Shown: piece by piece, positions 26,789-35,214 of the stretch | Layout: the number at the start of each line of letters is the position of its first letter | Position numbering within the stretch: position 1 is the stretch's first letter | NCBI GenBank assembly: GCA_002725995.1 | Contig: PBRQ01000086.1 | Location: 1 to 35,475 of the forward strand | Direction of reading: 5' to 3' | Length of the DNA stretch: 35,475 nucleotides | Source: Gammaproteobacteria bacterium | GTDB lineage: Bacteria; Pseudomonadota; Gammaproteobacteria; Pseudomonadales; Azotimanducaceae | Notes under the pieces: generated by a model | Told to the model about the DNA's origin: nothing | Database searches by the model: none | What the model saw: only the letters and a program-made list of their open reading frames with translations | Made by a program: the position numbers and the translations under genes

Positions 26789-27874
26789 TTAGTATGAAGC
26801 GTTACTTTCGTTCAGTATATTTTGATCGGACTTTGAATCTTCCATGGCCCTCAGTATGCTCAAGTCCTCGTTGACGGGCACGCCTACTGATTCAAATAAT
26901 TCCTTTGTCCTTGGAGTAACCAACCCGGCCCTCACCAGCGCAGGTACCATCAGGTCCTTAAGAGAATGTACCTGTCCAGGGGGTAAGCCTCTGCCCAGGC
27001 CTGCCTCGGCGGCTTCTTTCATGCCCGCTGAAAAATCCTTTGGTTCGATACCGCTTACTTCCAATACCTCTAGAAAGCCCTCATCTATTTCCGATTGGCC
27101 CTGAACGAGAATATTGACCCCATCAAAGGCGAACTGGGCAAGGTCCTCTACATCATCTTCATGCATGCGCGCCACGAGTGGAGTGAGATAGATATGCCCA
27201 AAAGATACATGGCGTGACTCATCTCTCATCACGTTGAAGGTGATGGACTTTAGCAAGGGCTCGTCGGTTCGTCGGTACATATTGTTAAAAGCGCCGAGTG
27301 CCAGTCCCTCAACGATCATGTTCATGCCGATCATGATCTTTTTGTAGTTTTCGGTCTGCAGGGTGACATCAATGAGTTTTTTCAGCCACGGGCTCATCGG
27401 ATAGTGGATTGCAATCTTGTTCACATAGCGATCATAGACTTCTACATGACGTGCTTCATCCATCGTTTGGCTGGCAGCATAGAATTTGGCCTTGATGTCT
27501 GGAACGCTATGGGTAATGGTCGCCGCGGTTAACGTTGCCCCCTGCTCCCCGTGTAGAAACTGTGACAACATCTGCGCCGTAGAATGTGCCGTAAAAGTTT
27601 CCTGCTGACTATCAGACAGACGTTTGAAGAAAGGCATATCTGAATACTGGGTCTGGTCGCGACCCATAATCGGGTTCGATGGATCGATAGCAATGTCCCA
27701 GTCGAGATCATCTGCATCCCACTGGTTGTTCTTGGCGCGGGTATAGAGGTCGTTGATCTTGGGGATACTGGATTCGTAGTCAAAGTTCCAGCTCATTTCG
27801 GTAACGGTTTTGTATTTTTCTATCGGACCCTGTTCTTGTTCGTCAGTTCTCGGAGTGTTCTTCTGGCTGCCCAT
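26789..27874 (-). CDS. Ferritin-like diiron protein (AurF/R2-like oxygenase family)
   Basis: This protein of about 361 residues has a complete carboxylate-bridged diiron set: E110 (HGEQG), E140 and H143 (DEARHVEV), E189 (IVEGLALG), E219 and H222 (DESRHVSFG). This E, ExxH, E, ExxH layout is shared by ribonucleotide reductase R2-like, AurF-type N-oxygenase and related ferritin-like proteins. The ATG at 27874 is preferred over a TTG at 27886. It heads the diiron/PAS/ferredoxin cassette, so an O2- or NO-reactive oxidase or reductase fed by the ferredoxin is the best reading. The substrate is unknown. Confidence 0.85.
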   Translation of the reverse strand: MGSQKNTPRTDEQEQGPIEKYKTVTEMSWNFDYESSIPKINDLYTRAKNNQWDADDLDWDIAIDPSNPIMGRDQTQYSDMPFFKRLSDSQQETFTAHSTAQMLSQFLHGEQGATLTAATITHSVPDIKAKFYAASQTMDEARHVEVYDRYVNKIAIHYPMSPWLKKLIDVTLQTENYKKIMIGMNMIVEGLALGAFNNMYRRTDEPLLKSITFNVMRDESRHVSFGHIYLTPLVARMHEDDVEDLAQFAFDGVNILVQGQSEIDEGFLEVLEVSGIEPKDFSAGMKEAAEAGLGRGLPPGQVHSLKDLMVPALVRAGLVTPRTKELFESVGVPVNEDLSILRAMEDSKSDQNILNESNASY

Positions 27875-27935
27875 TATAGTGACCAAATAGAATGAATGAT
27901 GTGTTTGAGGTTAGTGAGTATTGTTGCCTCGAACC

Positions 27936-27949
27936 TTGATGTAAATCAA
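27936..27949. promoter_or_regulatory. Perfect FNR-type box
   Basis: TTGATGTAAATCAA is the exact FNR consensus TTGAT-N4-ATCAA. Its centre is about 68 bases upstream of the diiron ATG at 27874, a good distance for class II activation. It also lies on the shared side of the divergent gene pair. Confidence 0.85.
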
Positions 27950-28052
27950 AATAGGGTCCAATCACGATGTTCCCCGCCAATAAGTATCCCCCCTGGAGTT
28001 TCTTGACCAATTTTTGATCTGTGTCATGGCGTTAATTTGAAATGCACGTAAT

Positions 28053-28066
28053 TTGGTGGAAATCAA
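28053..28066 (+). promoter_or_regulatory. Near-perfect FNR-type box
   Basis: TTGGTGGAAATCAA differs from TTGAT-N4-ATCAA at one base. At -41.5 spacing transcription would start near 28100, with GATATTTC around 28084-28091 as a possible -10 element for the Usp/PCP_red gene. Confidence 0.55.
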
Positions 28067-28236
28067 ATACCTGAAATATTTTGGATATTTCGTTCAACTA
28101 CCCTGATTAGCAGTCAAATTTTGGACTATTCGGCAAAGCCGCATTCCTCGTGGATGCTGACGGCCAGTTTAGACTTGACCCGGTTATACGACCCCAGGGT
28201 AATAAATACAGCGGAACACAAGAGGAGAATAGCCAA

Positions 28237-30129
28237 ATGTCTGCGATCCTGGGCTCTGATCAAAGTACTGTCCCTGAGTTACAGCAGTACCGTTCAATTC
28301 TAGTGGGAGTCGATGCGTCTGATTACTCAAATAGAGGCGTTAAAGAGGCGCTTGATCTCGCTGAGATTTGGCAATCAAAGGTTTCCGGTGCGCATGTCTA
28401 CGCTGCCCAGATGCATGATCAGCGATTCAAGCAAATGGAAGGCGGGTTACCGGAAAAGTATCAGGAGGAGCAGGAACTCGAGAAACAGCGCGATATTCAT
28501 GATGATTTGATTACCAAGGGTTTGTCTGTCATTACGGATTCCTACCTTGACCAGGTTGAAATAGATTGTAGAGAACGGAGTATTTCCTATCAGGCGCGCT
28601 CTCTTGAGGGGAAAAACTACCAGCAGCTTGCCCGGGAGGCTAATTCGGGTTCCTATGACCTCCTGGTGATGGGCTCACTGGGTTTAGGAGCGGTGCAGTC
28701 GAGTCGTGTAGGTACAGTTTGTGAACGGGTGGTAAGACGGTCAGACATCGATACCCTCGTCATAAAAAACCCCGAGAAGCCAATTAAGAATAGCCCGATC
28801 GTCGTCGCTATTGATGGTTCCGCCTTGTCAAATGGAGGGTTACTGACGGGTTTTACACTCGCTCAGGAATGGCAGGTGCCTCTGCACGTAATTTCGGCCT
28901 ATGACCCTTATTATCACTATGTTGCCTTCAATCGCATCGCCGGTGTGCTGTCTGATGAGGCTGGTAAGGTATTTCGATTCAAGGAGCAGGAGCAACTTCA
29001 TGAAGACATCATTGATGCGGGTTTGGCGAGAATATACCAGGGACACCTGGAAGTCGCCGAATCCCTGGCGGATCAACTCGGCATTAATATCACTACCAAA
29101 CTACTCGATGGTAAACCCTACGAGGTCATTCAGCAGTATGTGGATGAAGTTGATGCAGGGTTACTGATTCTTGGCAAGACGGGCATTCACGCTGATGAGG
29201 ACCTCGATATCGGCGGGCAGGCAGAGAACCTATTCAGAAATGTTGGCTGTGCTGTTTTATTGAGTCATCGAGGCTTCACTCCAGATACCGAGCTTATTGC
29301 TGAAAGCACAACATCCTGGACTCACCAGGCCGAGGAGCGAATGAATGCCATACCGGAATTTGTTCGCAGTATGGCTAGACTGGGGATATTGCGTTTTGCC
29401 CAGGAAAAAGGACATACGGTGATCACGGAAAGTATCGTCGAAGCCGCAACGACAGATTTATGCCCCGTCAACCTGGGGGGGTCGGGGGCAAAAGCAGTGC
29501 CGGACCAACAAATGGCTTGGAATGAGGCAGCGAGTTCACTCCTCAATGCGATTGCCAGCCTGGGGCAAAAGCAGGCAATCAGGATGAAAGCGGAGAAGAA
29601 GGCGCGTCAGTCAGGGTCGACCCTGGTTGAGGAAAATCATATTCAGGGGTTCCTGGGCGCAGACAGCAAAACGGCTGAAAGCAAATGTCCGTTCAACGGT
29701 TCGGCTGATAAGGCAGGGACGGGCGATGCCGCTGAGCCGAAAGCGGAGGCCCCTCATTGGACCAGCGAAGCGCTGGAGCGGTTGGAGAAGGTTCCAGAAG
29801 GGTTTATGCGAAAAATGACCAGCAATCAGGTTGAGACCTTTGCCCTGAGTCAGAATTACGACACAATTACTCCAGCTGTGATTGATGAGAAGTACGGTCA
29901 GTGGGGTGAAGGCTCGGAGTCTCAGGAACAGAAGCTGAAGTGGGAGCTGGAAGCCATTGAGCGTCTGGAAAGGATTCCAGCATTCGTTCGCGGGATGGTC
30001 ATGAAGGAAGTCGAGAACCATGCTGAATCCCTGGGAGTTGAACAGGTCACCGTTGAAATCATGCAAGAAGCGAGCGGCTCGTGGCAGGATTCCATGAAGT
30101 TTCATTCAAAACCTGGCCAGCCTTCCTAA
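28237..30129 (+). CDS. Tandem universal stress protein fused to about four PCP_red domains
   Basis: The ATG at 28237 has GAGGAG 9 bases upstream and gives 630 residues. Two Usp domains occupy about 18-180 and 186-343; the first has the ATP loop G-x2-G-x9-GT (146-160), while the second keeps the glycines but lacks the Ser/Thr. Then come repeated modules of about 45 residues with a W..eA..rl..iP.fvR......e..A pattern, as in the PCP_red domain at the end of BchB/ChlB: 361-405, a degenerate copy at 427-471, 508-553 and 569-614. No reductase core is present. It is followed 3 bases later by a radical SAM gene with the same domain. The role is unknown; a nucleotide-sensing or tetrapyrrole-handling scaffold is conceivable. 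Confidence 0.88.
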   Translation: MSAILGSDQSTVPELQQYRSILVGVDASDYSNRGVKEALDLAEIWQSKVSGAHVYAAQMHDQRFKQMEGGLPEKYQEEQELEKQRDIHDDLITKGLSVITDSYLDQVEIDCRERSISYQARSLEGKNYQQLAREANSGSYDLLVMGSLGLGAVQSSRVGTVCERVVRRSDIDTLVIKNPEKPIKNSPIVVAIDGSALSNGGLLTGFTLAQEWQVPLHVISAYDPYYHYVAFNRIAGVLSDEAGKVFRFKEQEQLHEDIIDAGLARIYQGHLEVAESLADQLGINITTKLLDGKPYEVIQQYVDEVDAGLLILGKTGIHADEDLDIGGQAENLFRNVGCAVLLSHRGFTPDTELIAESTTSWTHQAEERMNAIPEFVRSMARLGILRFAQEKGHTVITESIVEAATTDLCPVNLGGSGAKAVPDQQMAWNEAASSLLNAIASLGQKQAIRMKAEKKARQSGSTLVEENHIQGFLGADSKTAESKCPFNGSADKAGTGDAAEPKAEAPHWTSEALERLEKVPEGFMRKMTSNQVETFALSQNYDTITPAVIDEKYGQWGEGSESQEQKLKWELEAIERLERIPAFVRGMVMKEVENHAESLGVEQVTVEIMQEASGSWQDSMKFHSKPGQPS

Positions 30130-30132
30130 AAG

Positions 30133-31404
30133 ATGGCCAATGAACTAAATCTGGTTGCGGTCAACGTGACCACAAGGTGTAACCTTGCGTGTGAGCATTG
30201 TTACCTCGATGCGACCACCCTGAAGGACGGTACCGAGAACGAACTCTCAACCACTGAAGTTAAGTCCGCTCTCGATGATGTTCAGGCGCTGAATCCGGAC
30301 GCGATGGTAGTTCTCACTGGGGGAGAACCCCTGTTGCGGAATGACCTTGAGGAGATTGTCCAGCATGGAAGCCAACTGGGTCTGTTTCTTGTGTTGGGTA
30401 CCAACGGTGTTCAGTTGACGCAAAAAAGAATCAGTATGTTGAAGGCTGCGGGTTTGATGGGGGTTGGCGTTAGCCTGGACTCAATTGATGCGCAGAAACA
30501 TGATGATTTTCGTGGTCGGCATGGCTGCTGGCAGAAGACCATTGACGGGCTAGGAATGTGTCGGGAGAAAGATTTGTCTTTTCAGATACATTTCACAGTA
30601 AACCAGCGGAACTATGGTGAAATTGACGACATCATTGCCCTGTCTGAAGAGCTTGGCGCCAGGGTAGTCAACATCTTTTTCCTCATCTGCACGGGTAGAG
30701 GAGAGACCGTTTCGGATATCACACCTCAACAATACGAGCTGGCGTTGCGGGATATCATCAAGGCACAGGAATCTTACCCGGAGATGATTATTCGACCGAG
30801 GTGTGCCCCTCACTTCAAACGGGTTGCGCTGCAGATGAATCCGGAATCAGAAATCAACCGCATCAGTGGCCGTGAGGGTGATGGTTGCCTTGCGGGCATT
30901 CACTATTGCCGTATCACCCCCCAGGGGGAAGTGACGGCATGTCCCTACATCGAGATGTCCGTGGGAAGTATCCGTGAGCAGGGTCTTGGTGAAATATGGA
31001 AAGATGCCCGCCAGTTTCAGCGCCTGCGGAATCCTGAACTGGAGGGCAAATGTGGGGAGTGCGAATATAGAGCCGTTTGTGGAGGATGTCGCGCCCGGCC
31101 CGTTGCCAGTGGCGAAGGTATTATGGCCAGCGACCTGTTGTGTGAGTATTTACCACAGGGTAAGCCACTGGTAGAGCCCCTTTCAGATGTCGGGTTGGTA
31201 GACGTTTCCTGGGATGAGGCTGCCCTCGTTCGGATAAACAGGATCCCTGGGTTCATTCGCAAAATGGTGAAAAAAAAGGCAGAAGCCTACGTGTTGCAAC
31301 AGCGGGAAACGGTCGTTAAGGTCCATCACCTTGAGGAAATGACGGCACGTCGTTTTGGTGGTAAGAGACCAGCTTTTAAGCCACCGGGCCAGAAGCAAGG
31401 TTAG
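30133..31404 (+). CDS. Radical SAM/SPASM protein with C-terminal PCP_red domain (NirJ/AhbD-like)
   Basis: This 423-residue protein has the radical SAM cluster motif CNLACEHC (C16, C20, C23), the SAM segment TGGEPLL, and a SPASM-like Cys-rich region (C252, C259, C270, C307, C310, C316, C319, C337) for extra Fe-S clusters. The CGECEYRAVCGGC pattern resembles haem d1/haem enzymes NirJ and AhbD. Residues 359-404 form a PCP_red domain (VSWDEAALVRINRIPGFIRK), absent from ordinary NirJ. Translation is coupled to the Usp/PCP_red gene (3 bases). Its stop overlaps the hemJ stop on the other strand. A role in haem d1 or another tetrapyrrole is likely but unproven; peptide maturation is the alternative. 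Confidence 0.88.
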   Translation: MANELNLVAVNVTTRCNLACEHCYLDATTLKDGTENELSTTEVKSALDDVQALNPDAMVVLTGGEPLLRNDLEEIVQHGSQLGLFLVLGTNGVQLTQKRISMLKAAGLMGVGVSLDSIDAQKHDDFRGRHGCWQKTIDGLGMCREKDLSFQIHFTVNQRNYGEIDDIIALSEELGARVVNIFFLICTGRGETVSDITPQQYELALRDIIKAQESYPEMIIRPRCAPHFKRVALQMNPESEINRISGREGDGCLAGIHYCRITPQGEVTACPYIEMSVGSIREQGLGEIWKDARQFQRLRNPELEGKCGECEYRAVCGGCRARPVASGEGIMASDLLCEYLPQGKPLVEPLSDVGLVDVSWDEAALVRINRIPGFIRKMVKKKAEAYVLQQRETVVKVHHLEEMTARRFGGKRPAFKPPGQKQG

Positions 31405-31814
31405 AATGGTTTAAAGGTAACGAAAACCAGGATAGGCACGAGAATCATCAGGGGAGCTTCATTAAAAACTCTCAGGTAAACGCTTCTGACATCGAGCTGG
31501 TTGTCTATCAATCGCTGCAGGTAGAACCAGCAGACGAGATGGTAAGCGACCAGAGCAAATACAAATATCAGCTTCCCATATAGCCAATCGCCTGAAATCC
31601 CATATCCAAACCAGAGCCACATGCCGGCAACAATTGCCTGTAGCGCCATAACCGTCATGAAACGAAACAGTTTCGTGGCCATGATCTCGAGGCGTCTTAC
31701 ATCCTCGCCGAGGCTCAAGCCTTCCGCATAGTGGGCGAATATTCTTGGTAGGTAGAAGAGACCTGCCATCCAGGCGATGACCATCAGGATGTGAAAGACT
31801 TTTAGCCACAACAT
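31401..31814 (-). CDS. hemJ: Protoporphyrinogen IX oxidase HemJ
   Basis: HemJ oxidises protoporphyrinogen IX to protoporphyrin IX in the inner membrane, the penultimate haem step. The 137-residue, four-helix protein matches family length and signatures: MLWLKVFHILMVIAWMAGLFYLPR, given only in part, with the conserved His8, and the C-terminus RVFNEAPLMILVPI ending in KPF. It sits 2 bases after a small membrane gene at the end of a cytochrome operon, and its stop overlaps the radical SAM stop. The placement links haem supply to the cytochromes made upstream. Confidence 0.92.
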   Translation of the reverse strand: MLWLKVFHILMVIAWMAGLFYLPRIFAHYAEGLSLGEDVRRLEIMATKLFRFMTVMALQAIVAGMWLWFGYGISGDWLYGKLIFVFALVAYHLVCWFYLQRLIDNQLDVRSVYLRVFNEAPLMILVPILVFVTFKPF

Positions 31815-31816
31815 GG

Positions 31817-32017
31817 TCAGCCTACGTCCTTTTCAAGGGATGTTTTTATCGCGCCAAAGCAGAAGAGTGCGATACCACCAACAATGAGTAGAACAAAAAA
31901 ATCGCTGCTCTGAAATGAACCACGCCAGGCAAGCATACAGTTCATGGAGCCAAGAATGACCATAATGGCTCCGAATATCTTTGCTACAACTCCAACGCCA
32001 CTATTTGCCTGGTTCAT
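31817..32017 (-). CDS. Small two-helix membrane protein
   Basis: This 66-residue protein has two hydrophobic helices (about 9-29 and 38-57). The ATG overlaps the stop of the cytochrome gene upstream (ATGA), and hemJ follows by 2 bases, so it is a genuine operon member. No family was recognised; an assembly factor or small subunit of the cytochrome complex is possible. Confidence 0.75.
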   Translation of the reverse strand: MNQANSGVGVVAKIFGAIMVILGSMNCMLAWRGSFQSSDFFVLLIVGGIALFCFGAIKTSLEKDVG

Positions 32018-33555
32018 GTGCTTGGGTTGCGTCGTCCCGCACCGTTTCTAAGCCATAACATTTCCAACCCTATGACCAGGAACAACGCGATGAGCGCACC
32101 TATGAATGGCAAGGCAGTGGATTCGGACTCCAATGTTATCCAATACCAGGTTGTCAGCGTGTTTTTCGTACCGGATTCTCCGTTGCTGCCATCCCATGCG
32201 CTAAAGGCGATGGGTATAAATATACCTTCCTGTATCTGCAGATCATCACTACTCTCAGTAGAGAGGCTCCTCCTAAAGACTACACGCCAGGTACCGCTCT
32301 CGTAGGCTCCGCTGGCCTTAAGGCTATCGGTTGCGAGCTCAGTCTCAGTACCAAAACCAGCCGCCTTTACAAGACTCGTACTTTGCGGCTCGGTCGTTGT
32401 CCCACTAGCCCATTGCCAGAGGTTGACCGGGTTTTCGGTATCACCCTTTACGAAATAGGGCTTTTCCATTCCCTCTGGAACGGTGATCGGAAGTTGAATG
32501 CTGACCATGTCCTGGTGCAACACTTCTGGGTCCGCTATCTTCTGTGCATCCTCATCACCTGGCAGGCTTTTAGTTCGATCATCCCATTCCAAAAGGATAG
32601 CTATTTCATCTGCACTGAATACAGAACGGACGGTAACCGTGTCGTTAGAAGGCGTGAAATGGCGATCCTTTACTATGATCTGTGGTACCAGGAAAAAGGA
32701 TGATGGTATAGCCTGTTCCCAGATCTCATCATCTACTTCGGCTGGAACGGATCCTTCGACACGAAGGGACTTGATCACGGTATTTTCCGCGTTAACAACC
32801 CTGACGGTTTTCGCCAGTGATTTAACATAGTTCGCTACATGCCAACGATCCTCCACACTGAGCATCTTCTTACTTCCCGGGTCTGCGAAGGAGGGCATCT
32901 GGGTGCCGGGAATACCTACTGAGATACGTGTGAAAATATCTTTCTGATCATTGCTGTGGCGGAAGGTCCAGGGTTTGGTCAGGTTTCTTGGCCAGGTTCT
33001 CTCTCCATTGTCCCCCAGCAAACGCTTGATAGCGTCTCCTTTACCATCCTTTCCATGACATTCCGAACATCGGTCGTCCTGCAGGAACAACTCCCTGCCT
33101 TTTTCAATGGACTCAGCGGAGGAGGGTATAGGCTCACCATATTCGACCGCCGGTCCTGCTTGCTCTTCATCGAATCCCGGGAAAATTTTGATATAGGCGA
33201 CCAGGTCCCACATATTCTGTTCGCTGAGAATATCCTCCCAGCCTGGCATCGCTGTGCCGGGCATGCCAATGCGGATCATCTCGTAAATATCTTGGTCCTG
33301 GGGAATGTAGCCGTCAAAGGCCGTTGACATGATCTTAAACATGCCGGAAGTGAAATCTCTGGGTGGCGGGATCAGCCTTTCACTGCCGGGTCCCAACCCA
33401 TCACCATCCACGCCGTGACAACCAACGCATCGTTTCAGGTAAATGCGCTCGCCGCTTTCACTGTCTCCATCTAGTGAGAAAGCCATCGGCGGGAGTGATG
33501 CCATCGTTACAATAGAAAGGAGAAGAATTAATTTTGTCATTTCAGATGCACGCAT
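32014..33555 (-). CDS. Dihaem cytochrome c fused to ethylbenzene-dehydrogenase-type haem domain
   Basis: The start at 33555 follows GGGAGG by 9 bases and gives 513 residues. After a signal peptide come two cytochrome c domains, CVGCH (C43, C46) and CSECH (C163, C166), then a β-rich domain of about 220 residues resembling the EbdC/DmsC-like haem b domain (PF09459), and a C-terminal membrane helix (about 480-500). EbdC-type domains bind haem b through Met/Lys and usually carry electrons from molybdenum enzymes. No such enzyme is in the window, so a different donor is likely. The gene overlaps its downstream neighbour by ATGA. Confidence 0.9.
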   Translation of the reverse strand: MRASEMTKLILLLSIVTMASLPPMAFSLDGDSESGERIYLKRCVGCHGVDGDGLGPGSERLIPPPRDFTSGMFKIMSTAFDGYIPQDQDIYEMIRIGMPGTAMPGWEDILSEQNMWDLVAYIKIFPGFDEEQAGPAVEYGEPIPSSAESIEKGRELFLQDDRCSECHGKDGKGDAIKRLLGDNGERTWPRNLTKPWTFRHSNDQKDIFTRISVGIPGTQMPSFADPGSKKMLSVEDRWHVANYVKSLAKTVRVVNAENTVIKSLRVEGSVPAEVDDEIWEQAIPSSFFLVPQIIVKDRHFTPSNDTVTVRSVFSADEIAILLEWDDRTKSLPGDEDAQKIADPEVLHQDMVSIQLPITVPEGMEKPYFVKGDTENPVNLWQWASGTTTEPQSTSLVKAAGFGTETELATDSLKASGAYESGTWRVVFRRSLSTESSDDLQIQEGIFIPIAFSAWDGSNGESGTKNTLTTWYWITLESESTALPFIGALIALFLVIGLEMLWLRNGAGRRNPST

Positions 33556-33559
33556 TATC

Positions 33560-34327
33560 TCATTCCTCCCATGATCTGGGACGACGCCCGGTATAGTCAT
33601 ATAGATAGAGGATGACCTGCCATATTTCATCTTCACTCAGGAAATCCTGCCAGATCGGCATGGATGAAATCCAAGGTGCTGCCTCATCCGGCAGCCCAGG
33701 GCCGCCGGTGGCGATTCGCCAGAAGAGGAACGACTCCTGCAACTGCGCGATTGTGCCCACATCCTGAAAATTGAGTGGTACCGGGTTTAAGCCTGCCGCA
33801 TAGGGTCCCTGACCATCTAGCTTATCGCCGTGGCAGAAGTGGCAGTTCTGGATATAGATGTCAGCCCCTGTTGATACTAACTCACGGAATTTCTCCGGGT
33901 CTTCAGTTTCCAGAACCCGGTAAGGGTTCTCAAGTGTCTTCAGGTCGTAACGCTTTCCATATATTTTTACCGAGGAAGGTGGGGCCGGGTGAATACTCCT
34001 TAACTCTACCGGTGCTTCGATACTGGGTAAGAGTTGAGAATAGATGTAAGCCGCAACGACGAGTGGCGTCAGTACGAACACAATATTTCTTGTTCTGACC
34101 TTATCAGGATTTTCAACCAGCGCTTTAATGGGCGCCAGGAGTTCCTCCGTGCCTTCTTCGGTGAAGGTATAAACGGCCAGAACACCGGCAGCAATAAAGA
34201 ACATGTACATGTTCAGTAGGCTGTTCGGAATGACCTGCTGCAGGATGACATCAAACACGAGGACAAAGGCGCAATAGATTCCGCCAACAACCAGTATCAG
34301 TTGTAGTAGCTTGGGTATTTTATTCAT
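33560..34327 (-). CDS. Membrane-bound monohaem cytochrome c
   Basis: This 255-residue protein has three N-terminal membrane helices (about 8-30, 35-55 and 80-100) and a periplasmic cytochrome c domain with CHFCH (C162, C165) and a Met ligand probably in SSMPIW. The helix number resembles cytochrome c subunits of quinol or terminal-oxidase-like complexes. Its stop is 4 bases before the next start in the operon. Confidence 0.88.
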   Translation of the reverse strand: MNKIPKLLQLILVVGGIYCAFVLVFDVILQQVIPNSLLNMYMFFIAAGVLAVYTFTEEGTEELLAPIKALVENPDKVRTRNIVFVLTPLVVAAYIYSQLLPSIEAPVELRSIHPAPPSSVKIYGKRYDLKTLENPYRVLETEDPEKFRELVSTGADIYIQNCHFCHGDKLDGQGPYAAGLNPVPLNFQDVGTIAQLQESFLFWRIATGGPGLPDEAAPWISSMPIWQDFLSEDEIWQVILYLYDYTGRRPRSWEE

Positions 34328-34392
34328 GGTCTACTTCCTGGCCATATTGTGTGCGGTCACAGTAGCGTGAAGCGCAGCTATCTTTGTCTTGT

Positions 34393-35214
34393 TCATTTGA
34401 GAGACGCCATATATTCAACCAGCATCTCTAATTCTGAGGCGTACAACTGCTCTCCGTATATGGGCGGCATCATTGGGGCAAAACCCTCTGTGATATCCGC
34501 CATCGGATTCAGAATTGACTGCCTTAAATTATTGATGTCACGTGTGCTGCCTATATGGGTAAGGTCCGGGCCCAATGCACCCTCAAATTGTGCGATCTTG
34601 TGACAGGCCCCACACCCAAGTTTGGCGACGATTTCTTCGCCGGAGGTGTACTTTGCTCTTTCTGCACCTGCTGCGGCTGGTTCCGCCGCGGGTACGGGCT
34701 CTTCAACGTCAGTGGGGATAGAGACTGTAATATCCAGCCCGCTGGCATCCTGCAGGTAAGCTATCACCGCCAGTGTTTCAGCTTCTGAGAACCCAATGCT
34801 ACCAACGCGAACATCCGGCATTGGACTCTCCTGATCATTGGTCCCGAGTTTGCCGAAGCCCTTAACCACGTAGACCGATGGCTCATTCATGGACTCAATC
34901 AAATACCCTGCTATATCGGTGGCGGTTCCCTTATAAGCTGTATCCTCTAGGCGGGGCGCAATGGATTCAGTTAGCTTGTCGAGCATCGGGGCTCTTCCAC
35001 CTACTGCATTGTGACACAGGGTGCAGGTTCCCTTGCCGTTAAACAGTTTTTCACCGAGTACAATAAAAGAACCCATATCCATGCTGCTGACATCCACGGC
35101 CTCCTGGGAGGGTGGTGGTGCTGGTTTGATTTGCGGGATACCGAGATTTGAGTAGATCGCAAAAAGAGAAATAATGACCAGGCTGAACGCTATGATTTTT
35201 AGAAATTGAGTCAT
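34393..35214 (-). CDS. Membrane-anchored dihaem cytochrome c
   Basis: The 273-residue protein has an N-terminal anchor (about 5-22), two CXXCH motifs (C64/C67 and C201/C204) and a Pro/Ala/Glu-rich linker (about 168-186) between the two cytochrome domains. Its ATG overlaps the stop of the upstream membrane protein (ATGA), so the two are a coupled pair. Confidence 0.9.
   Translation of the reverse strand: MTQFLKIIAFSLVIISLFAIYSNLGIPQIKPAPPPSQEAVDVSSMDMGSFIVLGEKLFNGKGTCTLCHNAVGGRAPMLDKLTESIAPRLEDTAYKGTATDIAGYLIESMNEPSVYVVKGFGKLGTNDQESPMPDVRVGSIGFSEAETLAVIAYLQDASGLDITVSIPTDVEEPVPAAEPAAAGAERAKYTSGEEIVAKLGCGACHKIAQFEGALGPDLTHIGSTRDINNLRQSILNPMADITEGFAPMMPPIYGEQLYASELEMLVEYMASLK

Larger units (their letters stand above)
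27875..28236. promoter_or_regulatory. Divergent intergenic region with several FNR-type boxes
   Basis: The region separates the diiron and Usp/PCP_red genes. It holds a perfect FNR-type box (27936-27949), a near-perfect one (28053-28066) and a weaker TTGATCTGTGTCAT at 28014-28027. The long leader of the rightward gene (about 135 bases if transcription starts near 28100) has no clear small gene. Confidence 0.6.

Noticed and set aside
28014-28027. TTGATCTGTGTCAT as a third FNR box
   Set aside because: The right half-site is imperfect; mentioned only as weak support for the neighbouring boxes.
29611-30105. Leftward frame of 164 codons
   Set aside because: Antisense shadow of the Usp/PCP_red repeats.
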